A stretch of 64,000 nucleotides of DNA, taken from NCBI RefSeq assembly GCF_002368295.1, contig NZ_AP018248.1:2017477-2081476 (forward strand). Direction: 5' to 3'. The DNA is from Tolypothrix tenuis PCC 7101. Lineage in GTDB: Bacteria > Cyanobacteriota > Cyanobacteriia > Cyanobacteriales > Nostocaceae. The notes below the pieces were generated by a model, which searched no databases, was not told the DNA's origin, and was given only the letters and a program-made list of their open reading frames with translations. A program made the translations under genes and the position numbers. This document shows positions 27,859-37,290 of this stretch, piece after piece (the first letter of the stretch is position 1; each line of letters starts with the position of its first letter).

Positions 27859-29697
27859 TTAATCTCCAGTGCTACCGCTATTCTGATTGCCTTCAGACAC
27901 TGGTTTTTGATATTTGCCAGGATATTTATGCTGAAAATAAGCTTCTAGCACTTGTAACGCCATAGGGCCGCAAACAGTACCACCATGATCTCCAGAGTTT
28001 TCACCAAAGGCTACCACCACAATTTCTGGCTTATCGCTGGGTGCATAGGCTCCAAACCAAGTGTGATTTGGGCGACCTACACCTGCTTCGGCTGTACCAC
28101 TTTTTCCCGATGCGGGGGCAATGGTGGGCACGTCTAAGCGCTTACCTGTACCTTCACTTACTACCTTCCGCAAGCCGTCACGAAGCACTTTAATAGTGCT
28201 GGGTTTCATATTTAATGACACTCGCCAGTTTTTGGCTTCCTCGTGGTCTTTGAGCAAATGCGGCTTCACGCGGTATCCGCCATTAGCGGGGACAGAAAAC
28301 ATAATTGCTGATTGTAGCGGTGTCACCTGCAAAGCACCCTGACCAATTGACATATTGATTGTGTCACCCACAGTCCAGGGCATTTTAAAGACTTTCTGCT
28401 TCCAGGTTTCATCGGGTACTAAACCTTTGGATTCTTCATTGGGGAATTCAATTCCAGTTTTTTGACCAAAGCCATATTTGCGACTCCATGCGATTAAATC
28501 CGGGCCGCCCACTCTTCTACCAACTTGATAAAAGAAGGTATCACTACTCATAGCCAGAGCGCGAGGAAATCCCAAGGGGCCAAACCCGGCGTGGTTCCAC
28601 TCCCCAAAGGTTACTCCTCCCACAGTTAAGGAACCAAATGTTTGTAAGACGGTATCAGGTGAAAATTTACCTGTTTCTAAACCAGCTGAGGCGGTAATAA
28701 TTTTGAAAGTACTGGCTGGCGGAAAAGCACTCAAAGCACGATTCACTAAGGGATGGTCTTTACCTTGGACACTTTCCCAATCTTTTTGAGACAGTTTTTG
28801 TTTAGAAAAAATATTGGGGTCAAAGGTGGGATGAGAAGCCATTGCTAAGACCGCACCATTATTAGGGTCAATGGCGACAACAGCACCTTGATATTTCCCT
28901 AAAGCTTGGTCTGCGGCTTTTTGCAAATTTATATCTATGGTCAAATGTAAATCGTTACCCGCCTTCGCTTGTTTTTCTCCTAAAACCCGAATCGGACGAC
29001 CAGCGCCATCTACTTCTACCTGCTGACCACCCCATTCACCTCGGAGAATGTTTTCGTAGGCTTTTTCAACCCCCATTTGCCCAATTACATCTCCCAAACG
29101 ATAGCCTTCCTGCTTCCTCTTTTCTAGCTGTTCAGGAGTTAATTCTCTGGTATAACCCAGTACATGAGCTAATGCTAGCCCCTCTGGGTAATAACGCACG
29201 GCTTCTGTATTAATCTCTACACCAGGGAGTTCGTTAGCATACTCTTTCAAAGCCGTAATTTCTGCTTCGCTAATATCACGAGCAATACGGACGAGTGAGG
29301 AAGAATTAGCACCTGCCAGTTTGAGCTTCTTTTCCATGTCATCCTGGCTAATGTTGAGAATTTTTTCCAATCTTGGCGCGACAATCGACCATGAAGGCTT
29401 GGTATGAGCCATCGGCCACAAATATACAGAATGGGGATAGCGCGTACTAGCCAATAGCTTGCCATTCCGGTCGAAAATATTCCCCCGTTCCGGTTGTTTA
29501 GGAATCATGCGAATGCGGTTAGATTCTGCTCGCTGTCGGAGTTTTGGCCCTTCGACAATTTGCAAATATGCTAACCGCGCATCAATCACAGCCGTCATGA
29601 TCAGCGTAAATATAATTAAAAATACTGATTGAAAACCACGACCAACTGTCCGTGTATCTTTTTTGCTACCTGGTAGAGCCGATGGGATAAAATCCAT
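27859..29697 (-). CDS. mrdA: penicillin-binding protein 2 (class B transpeptidase), copy 2
   Basis: 612-residue paralogue of the gene downstream, with the same domain order and near-identical blocks (for example MIPKQPERGNIFDRNGKLLAS and GLVPDETWKQK). Motifs present: ASTFKI with the Ser-x-x-Lys, SSDTFFYQ, and SGKSGTAEAG. The C-terminal tail is longer and ends in a Ser/Asn-rich stretch. Differences concentrate in the dimerisation domain and after the KSG box, where copy 1 has WKRGVKQNHAW and this copy has GVGRPNHTW. It is divergent from potA, with about 210 bp between the starts. Confidence 0.92.
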   Translation of the reverse strand: MDFIPSALPGSKKDTRTVGRGFQSVFLIIFTLIMTAVIDARLAYLQIVEGPKLRQRAESNRIRMIPKQPERGNIFDRNGKLLASTRYPHSVYLWPMAHTKPSWSIVAPRLEKILNISQDDMEKKLKLAGANSSSLVRIARDISEAEITALKEYANELPGVEINTEAVRYYPEGLALAHVLGYTRELTPEQLEKRKQEGYRLGDVIGQMGVEKAYENILRGEWGGQQVEVDGAGRPIRVLGEKQAKAGNDLHLTIDINLQKAADQALGKYQGAVVAIDPNNGAVLAMASHPTFDPNIFSKQKLSQKDWESVQGKDHPLVNRALSAFPPASTFKIITASAGLETGKFSPDTVLQTFGSLTVGGVTFGEWNHAGFGPLGFPRALAMSSDTFFYQVGRRVGGPDLIAWSRKYGFGQKTGIEFPNEESKGLVPDETWKQKVFKMPWTVGDTINMSIGQGALQVTPLQSAIMFSVPANGGYRVKPHLLKDHEEAKNWRVSLNMKPSTIKVLRDGLRKVVSEGTGKRLDVPTIAPASGKSGTAEAGVGRPNHTWFGAYAPSDKPEIVVVAFGENSGDHGGTVCGPMALQVLEAYFQHKYPGKYQKPVSEGNQNSGSTGD

Positions 29698-29908
29698 AAG
29701 AAAAAATAAAGATTAAGAAATTAGTATTACTTGTATACACAACCCTAAAGCCTGCGACTCAGTATAAAACGCCAATTAGTTAGGAAATTATCTTCCAGAA
29801 CAATTGTTTTTCACGGATACAATTAAACCAAAGTGCCAGGGGTAGTTTGGTTAAAAAACTACATTATTGGGCACAATCACGTAAGATCATGGCATTTTAC
29901 TAAGGATT

Positions 29909-31036
29909 ATGGCTCAAACTGTGACGCAGAATCAGAGGGAAATGATGGCTTTGCAGCCGCTTGATGTTGAGCTGCGTAATGTGTTCAAGTTTTTTCACCA
30001 GGAACCAGCAGTCAATGGCGTAGATTTGGAAGTCAGACAAGGAGAATTTTTTAGTATCCTTGGGCCTTCTGGTTGTGGAAAAACAACTATATTACGTTTG
30101 ATTGCTGGGTTTGAAACGGCGGATGCCGGTAAGGTACTGATTCAGGGACAGCCTATGACTAATGTCCCGCCTTACCGCCGACCTGTCAATACGGTATTTC
30201 AAAGTTATGCATTGTTCAATCACCTGAATGTGTGGGATAACATTGCCTTTGGACTGCGATTGAAAAAACTCCGCAAGTCAGACATCGATCATCGAGTCAA
30301 AGAAGCTTTAAAACTAGTGAAAATGGAAAGTTTGCGATCGCGCTTTCCTAATCAACTTTCTGGTGGTCAACAGCAAAGAGTAGCTTTAGCCAGGGCTTTA
30401 GTCAACCGTCCATCTGTGGTGTTGCTAGATGAACCCTTAGGCGCATTAGATTTAAAGCTGCGTAAGGAAATGCAGGTTGAGTTATTAAATTTACACCAAG
30501 AACTGCAATTGACCTTTATTATGGTCACCCACGACCAAGAGGAAGCGCTTTCGTTGAGCGATCGCATTGCGGTGATCAATCAAGGGAAAATCGAGCAAGT
30601 TGGTACTCCCAGCCAAATTTACGAATTTCCTCGCACTACTTTTGTGGCTGATTTCATTGGTGATACTAATTTATTTAGTGGTGAAATTGCGGCTTTTGAT
30701 GCTACTAATGTCCAAATTGAAACGAAAACTGGACTAACAATTGTTGTGGCTCGCCATGAAGAAACGCCAACTGAAATATCACAAACAGTAGTCGTGTGTG
30801 TGCGTCCTGAAAAAATTCAGTTATCGCTTTACCCACCAAATTTGCCGCATAACTGCTTTGAAGGACGACTAATTAACGTCATGTATTTAGGTACTCACGT
30901 TAATTATGTTGTGGAATTAATTAATGGTATTAGTATCAATGTTCTACAACCTAATACCTTTGGTAACTTACCCGATCCCAATACACCTATATATGCTTGG
31001 TGGGAAGAAAGTGATTGTTTGGCTATTAGGGAATAG
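29909..31036 (+). CDS. potA: spermidine/putrescine ABC transporter, ATP-binding protein PotA
   Basis: 375-residue ATPase of the polyamine importer. Walker A is GPSGCGKTT, Q-loop TVFQSYALFNHLNV, signature LSGGQQQRVALARAL, Walker B SVVLLDEPLGALD, H-loop MVTHDQEEAL. The C-terminal ~120 residues form a TOBE regulatory domain (FIGDTNLFSGEI and CVRPEKIQLS), as in PotA. First gene of a pot cluster on the plus strand. Two heptamer-repeat arrays and a four-helix-bundle gene separate it from potD. Confidence 0.9.
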   Translation: MAQTVTQNQREMMALQPLDVELRNVFKFFHQEPAVNGVDLEVRQGEFFSILGPSGCGKTTILRLIAGFETADAGKVLIQGQPMTNVPPYRRPVNTVFQSYALFNHLNVWDNIAFGLRLKKLRKSDIDHRVKEALKLVKMESLRSRFPNQLSGGQQQRVALARALVNRPSVVLLDEPLGALDLKLRKEMQVELLNLHQELQLTFIMVTHDQEEALSLSDRIAVINQGKIEQVGTPSQIYEFPRTTFVADFIGDTNLFSGEIAAFDATNVQIETKTGLTIVVARHEETPTEISQTVVVCVRPEKIQLSLYPPNLPHNCFEGRLINVMYLGTHVNYVVELINGISINVLQPNTFGNLPDPNTPIYAWWEESDCLAIRE

Positions 31037-31063
31037 TCAAGGGTCAAGAGTCAAAGGTCAAAA
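31036..31063 (+). repeat. GTCAAGG/GTCAAAG heptamer array, left flank of four-helix-bundle gene
   Basis: Four GTCAA-based heptamers in a row directly after the potA stop codon (the stop TAG overlaps the first G). The right-hand array (31452-31486) is the inverse orientation of the same heptamer. Confidence 0.85.
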
Positions 31064-31071
31064 TTTATGAA

Positions 31072-31446
31072 ATGTCTAGTAAATATTTTCAAGAATTGAG
31101 GGTTTATAAATTAGCAGAAAAATTAGCTGATGAAATTTGGAGGATAGTTGATGAATGGGATATGTTTGCTAAAAATACAATAGGGACACAAATGGTAAGG
31201 TCAGCAGATAGTCTTGGTGCCAATATTGCAGAAGGTGTAGGCAGAGGAAGTTACCAAGACAATCGAAGATTTGTCAGAATGGCGAGAGGTTCTTTAAATG
31301 AGACTCAACATTGGCTAAGGCGAGCATATAGACGGAAATTGTTAACAGTTGAACAGATAGATCTACTCAAATCGATACTGGATGAACTTCGCCCTCAATT
31401 GAATTCATACCTCAAATCTATAGGTAACATAACAGAAAAATCATGA
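31072..31446 (+). CDS. four-helix-bundle protein (23S rRNA intervening-sequence/S23 type)
   Basis: 124-residue protein of the four-helix-bundle family (TIGR02436), originally found in intervening sequences of 23S rRNA and related to the Avd accessory protein of diversity-generating retroelements. Family pattern: FQELRVYKLAEKLADEIWRIVDEW, TIGTQMVRSADSLGANIAEGVGRGS, RRFVRMARGSLNETQHWLRRAYRR and DELRPQLNSYLKS. Basic, no membrane segments. The gene sits between potA and potD, bracketed by oppositely oriented GTCAA heptamer arrays. No reverse transcriptase or variable repeat is nearby. It is probably not part of polyamine transport but a wandering cassette. Confidence 0.88.
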   Translation: MSSKYFQELRVYKLAEKLADEIWRIVDEWDMFAKNTIGTQMVRSADSLGANIAEGVGRGSYQDNRRFVRMARGSLNETQHWLRRAYRRKLLTVEQIDLLKSILDELRPQLNSYLKSIGNITEKS

Positions 31447-31451
31447 ATTAC

Positions 31452-31486
31452 TTTTGACCCTTGACCCTTGACTCTTGACTCTTGAC
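31452..31486 (+). repeat. TTGACCC/TTGACTC heptamer array, right flank; abuts potD start
   Basis: Five tandem heptamers (TTGACCC, TTGACCC, TTGACTC, TTGACTC, TTGAC), the inverse of the left array. It ends 2 bp before the potD ATG at 31489, so it occupies the place where a ribosome-binding site would be expected. Confidence 0.85.
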
Positions 31487-31488
31487 AA

Positions 31489-32574
31489 ATGAAAAACAGA
31501 CGCAAATTTATCCAATCAATAGCAGCATTTTCTAGCTTATCTTTAACTGGATGTGGCTGGCGGTTAGCTGATGTCCGCGCTAATGCGAAAACTTCTGGTC
31601 AACGCGACCAATTATATCTTTATACTTGGACGCAATATACTGATAGCCAATTACTAAAAACTTTTAGTGCCCAAACTGGCATGAAAGTACTAGCTGACTT
31701 TTATGATTCTAATGATGTCATGCTAGCTAAATTGCAAGCTGGCGGTGGCGGCGCTTACAGTATTATCTATCCATCTGATTATATGGTACAAAAGATGGTA
31801 GAAAAAGGCTTATTAATAGAAGTAAACCATCAACACTTAATTGGCTTAGAAAATTTATTCCCGCGTTTTCAAAATCCTAGCTATGACCAAAATAATCGCT
31901 ACAGTATTCCTTTTAATTGGGGTACAACTGGCTTAGTTTATAATTCTGAAATCATTAAAGATGAACCACAAGATTGGGATTATCTTTGGCAACATCAAGA
32001 TAAATTGCAAAAACGCATGACCTTGCTAAATGATGTGCGTGAGGTGATGGGTGCAGTTTTGCGGATGCTAGGCTATTCCTACAATTCTAAAGATGAAAAT
32101 CAAATTAAACAAGCTTATGAAAAATTGAAAGTACTCAAACCTGCAATTACTGCTTTTGATACTGAAGCTTGGCAAAATCAAATTCTAGCAGGAGATTTGG
32201 TATTAGCAATGTGTTACTCAGCAGATGCACTGCGAGTCACTAAAGAAAACCCCAAGTTGAAATATGTAATTCCTCGCAGTGGTTCTTCGTTATGGACTGA
32301 TACAATTGTAATTCCTAAAGTTGCACCCAATCCAGATGGTGCCTATGCTTGGATTAATTTTATTTTACAGCCAGAGGTAGCTGCCCAAATGAGCCAACAT
32401 CTGAATATTTCTACTCCTAATAGTGCCGGATTTGAGCAACTACCTGCAAAACAACAGCAAAATACTACTTTATTCCCTCCAGAGTCGATTTTAGAAAAAT
32501 GCGAACGCATTACGCCTTTAGGAGACTTTGAAGAAGTTTATGAGCGTTACTGGACTCAGTTAACTAGTAGTTAA
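31489..32574 (+). CDS. potD: spermidine/putrescine-binding lipoprotein PotD
   Basis: 361-residue periplasmic solute-binding protein. The N-terminus MKNRRKFIQSIAAFSSLSLTGCGW combines a twin-arginine-like start (NRRKFIQS) with a lipobox (LTGC, Cys22), so Tat-exported lipoprotein is likely. The mature part has the SBP_bac type 8 pattern: YLYTWTQYTDSQLLKTFSAQTGMKV, YPSDYMVQKMVEKGLL, FNWGTTGLVYNS, and DTIVIPKVAPNPDGAYAWINFILQPEVAAQMSQ. The start codon is immediately preceded by the heptamer array rather than a Shine-Dalgarno. Confidence 0.9.
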   Translation: MKNRRKFIQSIAAFSSLSLTGCGWRLADVRANAKTSGQRDQLYLYTWTQYTDSQLLKTFSAQTGMKVLADFYDSNDVMLAKLQAGGGGAYSIIYPSDYMVQKMVEKGLLIEVNHQHLIGLENLFPRFQNPSYDQNNRYSIPFNWGTTGLVYNSEIIKDEPQDWDYLWQHQDKLQKRMTLLNDVREVMGAVLRMLGYSYNSKDENQIKQAYEKLKVLKPAITAFDTEAWQNQILAGDLVLAMCYSADALRVTKENPKLKYVIPRSGSSLWTDTIVIPKVAPNPDGAYAWINFILQPEVAAQMSQHLNISTPNSAGFEQLPAKQQQNTTLFPPESILEKCERITPLGDFEEVYERYWTQLTSS

Positions 32575-32605
32575 AATTTTGTAATTTTTACTTGCATTAT
32601 CTATT

Positions 32606-33499
32606 GTGTCTAATCAAATGCTGTCTGAGCAAAAAAAGCTAAAAGTGCATCATCTAAATTTTAGTTGGCTCCAACCTTTAATATTGTTGGCACCATCTGG
32701 TATTTGGTTAATCCTGTTATTGGTATTACCCACATTAATAATTTTAGAGTTGAGTTTAGTACCGAATATCCGACCGGGAGATTTAGTCAATCCTAGCGGC
32801 TTACAAAACTATTTAAGAATCCTCGATCCGCTTTATTTACATGTAATTATCCGTTCCATAATTTTGGCAGGTAGTACAACAATTATTTGTTTAATATTCA
32901 GCTTGCCAGTAGCCTATTGGATTGCTCAACTTGCACCAAAACGCTGGCGTAATCTCTTATTATTAACCTTTATTTTACCTTTGTGGACTTCTTCTTTACT
33001 CCGTTCCTACGCTTGGATTACAATTCTGCGTCCTACGGGTTTATTAAATAGTTTATTAAAAATATTTCATTTGCCTGCTTTAGAGATACTTAACCAAATT
33101 CCTGCTGTATTGGTAGGCATGAGTTATAGCTTATTGCCTTATATGGTGTTAATTTTATATGCTTCTTTAGAAAAATTAGATATCCGCTTATTAGAAGCAG
33201 CCGCCGATTTAGGAGCAAATCCTAGACAGGTATTTTGGAAAGTTACAGTACCTCAAATTTTGCCTGGGATTACAGCTGGTTCAATGTTAGTTTTTATTAC
33301 CGGATTAGGAGATTTTATTAACCCAGAATTACTAGGTGGTGCTTCTAGTATGACAGCAGCAAGATTAGTTTATAACCAGTTTCTCGGTGCTACCCAAAAT
33401 TGGGGCTTTGGTTCTGCTTTGAGTATGACATTAATTTTGCTGGTAAGTATTGCGATCGCACTTTTAATTAAGTTTGGCGAACCGACACCCCAGCGATAA
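32606..33499 (+). CDS. potB: spermidine/putrescine ABC transporter permease PotB
   Basis: 297-residue inner-membrane permease with six predicted helices and a BPD_transp_1 domain. The EAA loop is LEAAADLGANPRQVFWKVTVPQILPGITAG, and LIVFITGLGDFINPELLGG-type residues follow. Starts with GTG at 32606 or ATG at 32618. PotB normally works as a heterodimer with PotC; no potC follows here, as the next gene (hybrid kinase) is convergent. Its partner must be elsewhere, be missing, or PotB may homodimerise. Confidence 0.88.
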   Translation: MSNQMLSEQKKLKVHHLNFSWLQPLILLAPSGIWLILLLVLPTLIILELSLVPNIRPGDLVNPSGLQNYLRILDPLYLHVIIRSIILAGSTTIICLIFSLPVAYWIAQLAPKRWRNLLLLTFILPLWTSSLLRSYAWITILRPTGLLNSLLKIFHLPALEILNQIPAVLVGMSYSLLPYMVLILYASLEKLDIRLLEAAADLGANPRQVFWKVTVPQILPGITAGSMLVFITGLGDFINPELLGGASSMTAARLVYNQFLGATQNWGFGSALSMTLILLVSIAIALLIKFGEPTPQR

Positions 33500-33512
33500 T
33501 ATCAATCAAAAA

Positions 33513-36500
33513 TTAATTTCTCTCTCGCAATAACTCCAGCACGATCGCAATTACACTCTTGGAATCGATTGGCTTGGCAATATGGCGCTGAAATCCGGCG
33601 TTTATGGCTTGCTCTTTGTCGCTTTCGCCAGCATAGGCTGTTAAAGCAATGGCTGGAATCGGCGGCTTTTGTTGTTTGGCTTGCAAATTGCGAATATGGC
33701 GGATGAGCGTATAACCGTCTATTTCCGGCATTCCAATATCGCTGAGGAGAATATCTGGTTGAAATTGCTCTAATTCTTGCCAAGCATCGATTGCTGAAGC
33801 TATTGCTCTGACAATTGCACCGTTTTCTTGTAGGAGAAACGCTAGCAACTCTCGCGTATCTGCATTATCATCCACAACTAAGGTGCGAATACCAGCAAGG
33901 GGTAGCTGGGGAAGGGGTGAAACATGAGATGGTTGTATTTGCTCATTGCTGTTTTCCTCCTTGAGCAATGGTAGCTGAATGATAAAGCAAGCACCTTCGC
34001 CTTCACCGGAGCTAGCTGCCCAAATTGTACCGCCATGCATTTCTACAATTTGTCGGGCGATCGCTAATCCTAATCCTAATCCGCCAAACTGACGGGTGGT
34101 AGAACCATCTTCTTGGCGAAAATACTCGAATACATGGGGCAAAAACTCGGGATTAATGCCTTTACCTGTATCAATTACTTGAATTTGCGCTTGGGAATTA
34201 ACTTGTGTGAGTTTAACTTCCACTCTTCCGCCAATGGGTGTAAATTTCACGGCGTTAGAAAGCAGGTTCCACACTGCTTGCTGTAATCGCGCTGCATCAC
34301 CAGAAACTTTGCTGACTTCTGGATCTAAACTGACTACCATGTGAATGGATTTGGCTTCAGCCGCCAAGCGCACGGTTTCTAAGGCAGCGGTAATCACAAA
34401 AACTAAACTTACAGGAGCCGCTTTGAGCGTCAGTTTACCCCGCATAATTCGGGAAATATCGAGTAAATCTTCAATCAGCTGGGCTTGCAATTTGGCATTG
34501 CGCTCAATGGTTGCTAAGGCTTGCGCTGTCCTCGCTTCATCCATTTTGCGCCCTTGCAGCAATTGTACCCAGCCCAAAATTGGATTCAGGGGCGAGCGCA
34601 ATTCATGGGACAATACCGCTAAAAATTCATCTTTAATGCGGTTGGCGCGTTCGGCTTCTTCCCTGGCTAATTTCTCGTGAGCAAGTGCTTTGGCGCGTTC
34701 CTGTTCCAGTTGTTTTTGATCGTCAATATCCGTCGCCGTTCCAAACCATTTAATTACTTGGCCACTTTCATTTTTTAGAGGTACAGCTTGGTGTAAATGC
34801 CAGCAATATACGCCATCAAAGCGCCGAATCCTACCTTCAGCTTGATAATGACTGCCATCTCGCTGTGCGAATTTCCATTGCTCGCCCAAAATCGGGATAT
34901 CTTCAGGATGGACGATGCCTTGCCAACCGTAAATTTTTGCTTGTGCCAGCGTCAAACCTGTGAAATTTGACCAGCGCTGATTAACATCAAGTAACGTTCC
35001 CTCGCCATTAGCTGTCCATACCAATTGCGGGATTAATTCTGCTAAATAGCGATAGCGTTCTTCGCTTTGCCGCAATGCTAACTCTGCCTTTCTGCGGTCA
35101 GCGAGTTCTGTTTGTGCTTGTTGATACAATACAGCTTGCTGAATCGCGATCGCCACTTGCCTAGCTAATTGCTGCAGTAATTCTATGTCGGATGTTTGCC
35201 AAGAGCGAGGTGCAGCGCAGTGATGGGCAATTAGCAATCCCCATAAATGATCACCTTGCAAAATCGGCACCACTAAATTAGCTCGGACTTGAAACTGAGC
35301 CAGTAGTTCAATATGGCACTCTTGAAAGCCTGCGGTGTAAATATCTGCGATCGCTAGCACTCGCCCTTGCTGATAGAGATTGGTATAGCTGCTATCAAAG
35401 CAGGGATCGGTAATTGTTGATGCGAGAATTGCCGTCCACTCAGCACCAACTGATTCTGCTACTACTGTTCCTGATGAGTCTGCATTGATGTGGAAAATTA
35501 GCACGCGATCGCAGTTGAGTACTTGTCTGGTGAGATGTGCTGTGGTGTGCAGAATCTCATCTAAATTGAGGGATTGATGAATTTGCTGGGTAATTTGGGC
35601 AACTAAGCGTTCTCGCTCAAATTGCTGCTGACGTTCCACTTCTATCTGTTTGCGATCGCTAATATCTTGCGCTGTTCCCGCTATTTGTACAGGTTGACCG
35701 ATTTCTTGATAAAAAACTCGACCCCAACAGCCCAACCACCGCACAAGCCCATTGGGAAGTAGAATCCGGTATTCTACTTGGTAGTCGCTACCCGTAGCCA
35801 ATGCACGATTGAGGATTTCAATTACTGAATGGCGATCGTCAGGATGGATGCGCCTTTCCCAAGCCTCATAAGTTCCCTCAAAGCTACCGGGAGACATACC
35901 ATATAAACGCTCTAAATGCTCAGACCAAACAACTTTCCCCGTCTGAATATTCCACTCCCAAATTCCCTGGCGAGATGCTTCTAAAGCTAAATGCAGGCGG
36001 ACTTCGCTTTGTTGTAGCCTCATGCGTAACTGCGCTTTGTTAATCGCGCATTCCACGGTAAATTGTAAATCATCGGGCGTAATCAGTCCTTTAATCAGGT
36101 AATCTTCAGCTCCAGCTTTGAGAATTTGAACTGCGATCGCTTCGTTACCTTGTCCAGTCACCACAATTACTGGCGGTGAGTTGCCATTGCTTTGAAATTT
36201 CAGATTTTCTAAAAATTCTACGCCTTCAAAATCTGGCAGTCGGTAGTCTAACAAAACCACATCAGGCTGGTAAAGCTGGCAAATTTCTAAAGCTTCTTCT
36301 CCAGTTTCTGCTTCTAAAATTTTGTAATTGTGTTCTGAGTCTCGCCGCAGATAACGCTGATAGATAATTCTATCTTCCGCGCAATCTTCCACTATTAAAA
36401 TAGTATGCTGTGCCTGTTCTGCTGGTATTGCTAATACAGCAGTTGCTTGATGATCTGAGTGCTTCTGTGCAGTAATGTCACAAAAGGTAGTAACCACAGC

Positions 36501-36872
36501 CCAAGGACTCGGATTATTTGCTTGAAATAAAGGCTGGGCATCAATTTTAATCCAAATTAGCTCACCGTTGGAGTGATAAATACCCATTACAACCCCAAGA
36601 ACTGGTTGAGCCGTTTGCAATGCAACTTTGACTGGGTGAGTTTCGCCGTCAAATGGCGATCCGTCTTCGTGAATAGCTGGAGAGAGGTGATTAAAAGAGG
36701 TGCAACCTGGTATTTGCTGTAAAGTAAATCCTAATATTTTTTCAGCCGCAGCATTACAGGCTTGAATCTTACCATCAGCCAAATAAAATACCATTCCTGC
36801 TTCTGAACTGGCAGAAATTACAGGCTGATTTAGGAAATCTCTATTAACTCTCTCTGGCACCTGGGACACCAC
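33513..36872 (-). CDS. hybrid sensor histidine kinase with DXCF-type GAF domain (putative cyanobacteriochrome)
   Basis: 1119-residue kinase. Order: PAS (~20-135), receiver (~155-275, Asp209), PAS (~290-410), GAF (~425-580), PAS (~600-720), HisKA (phosphorylated His756 in LAVLSHELRSPLNP), ATPase (N873 box in NLLSNAVKFTP, then DTGKGI and GLGLGLAI), and a C-terminal receiver (Asp1045 in DILLSDIGMPE). In the GAF domain Asp489-Pro-Cys491-Phe492 is a DXCF motif and Cys519-His520 is the canonical bilin-attachment pair. The 28-residue spacing is the same as Cys494/Cys522 of TePixJ. No membrane segments. It is next to the pix-like cluster but convergent with potB. Light sensing is strongly suggested but not proven. 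Confidence 0.88.
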   Translation of the reverse strand: MVSQVPERVNRDFLNQPVISASSEAGMVFYLADGKIQACNAAAEKILGFTLQQIPGCTSFNHLSPAIHEDGSPFDGETHPVKVALQTAQPVLGVVMGIYHSNGELIWIKIDAQPLFQANNPSPWAVVTTFCDITAQKHSDHQATAVLAIPAEQAQHTILIVEDCAEDRIIYQRYLRRDSEHNYKILEAETGEEALEICQLYQPDVVLLDYRLPDFEGVEFLENLKFQSNGNSPPVIVVTGQGNEAIAVQILKAGAEDYLIKGLITPDDLQFTVECAINKAQLRMRLQQSEVRLHLALEASRQGIWEWNIQTGKVVWSEHLERLYGMSPGSFEGTYEAWERRIHPDDRHSVIEILNRALATGSDYQVEYRILLPNGLVRWLGCWGRVFYQEIGQPVQIAGTAQDISDRKQIEVERQQQFERERLVAQITQQIHQSLNLDEILHTTAHLTRQVLNCDRVLIFHINADSSGTVVAESVGAEWTAILASTITDPCFDSSYTNLYQQGRVLAIADIYTAGFQECHIELLAQFQVRANLVVPILQGDHLWGLLIAHHCAAPRSWQTSDIELLQQLARQVAIAIQQAVLYQQAQTELADRRKAELALRQSEERYRYLAELIPQLVWTANGEGTLLDVNQRWSNFTGLTLAQAKIYGWQGIVHPEDIPILGEQWKFAQRDGSHYQAEGRIRRFDGVYCWHLHQAVPLKNESGQVIKWFGTATDIDDQKQLEQERAKALAHEKLAREEAERANRIKDEFLAVLSHELRSPLNPILGWVQLLQGRKMDEARTAQALATIERNAKLQAQLIEDLLDISRIMRGKLTLKAAPVSLVFVITAALETVRLAAEAKSIHMVVSLDPEVSKVSGDAARLQQAVWNLLSNAVKFTPIGGRVEVKLTQVNSQAQIQVIDTGKGINPEFLPHVFEYFRQEDGSTTRQFGGLGLGLAIARQIVEMHGGTIWAASSGEGEGACFIIQLPLLKEENSNEQIQPSHVSPLPQLPLAGIRTLVVDDNADTRELLAFLLQENGAIVRAIASAIDAWQELEQFQPDILLSDIGMPEIDGYTLIRHIRNLQAKQQKPPIPAIALTAYAGESDKEQAINAGFQRHIAKPIDSKSVIAIVLELLRERN

Positions 36873-37182
36873 TTGTCTTCCTCCTGAAAATACTAGTACA
36901 GTGCAGCGCCAATAACTAACCAGATTTTCCTGACTTACCCAAGGTTGCCACCATAAATTAATCCTATCCTCACGGAGAAACTAATGAGTTATATGATTAA
37001 TCATCTATCAAAATGTTCGATAGATTTTTATTGCTTAACAGTTATTGGCCTCTTACCGCAATAACCCTATGAAACTTCAAATTAACATATAGCGATCCGC
37101 TTTCATTTTTGATAGTAGGATGCGTGATGGACTCCGTCATCACGTATCCAATTCTTTGATTGGGTTTTACTTAACCAAATTT

Positions 37183-37215
37183 AGATACCCGACTTTTTCA
37201 AAAAGTCGGGTATCT
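37183..37215 (-). terminator. strong hairpin, possible terminator of the pix-like cluster
   Basis: AGATACCCGACTTTT and AAAAGTCGGGTATCT make a perfect 15-bp stem with loop TCA. The T run is inside the stem. It lies about 320 bp past the last gene of the minus-strand pix-like cluster, so termination is plausible but read-through into the spacer would be needed. Confidence 0.45.
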
Positions 37216-37290
37216 GAGCAACAAATGGATTGCTAAAAGCATCTTAGCTTTTTATTGCTATAGCTCACCAATATGGGAAACGATATAGAA

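Noticed and set aside
31072..31446. Diversity-generating retroelement (Avd-like protein)
   Set aside because: No reverse transcriptase, template repeat or variable repeat is visible within several kilobases, so only the protein family is retained.
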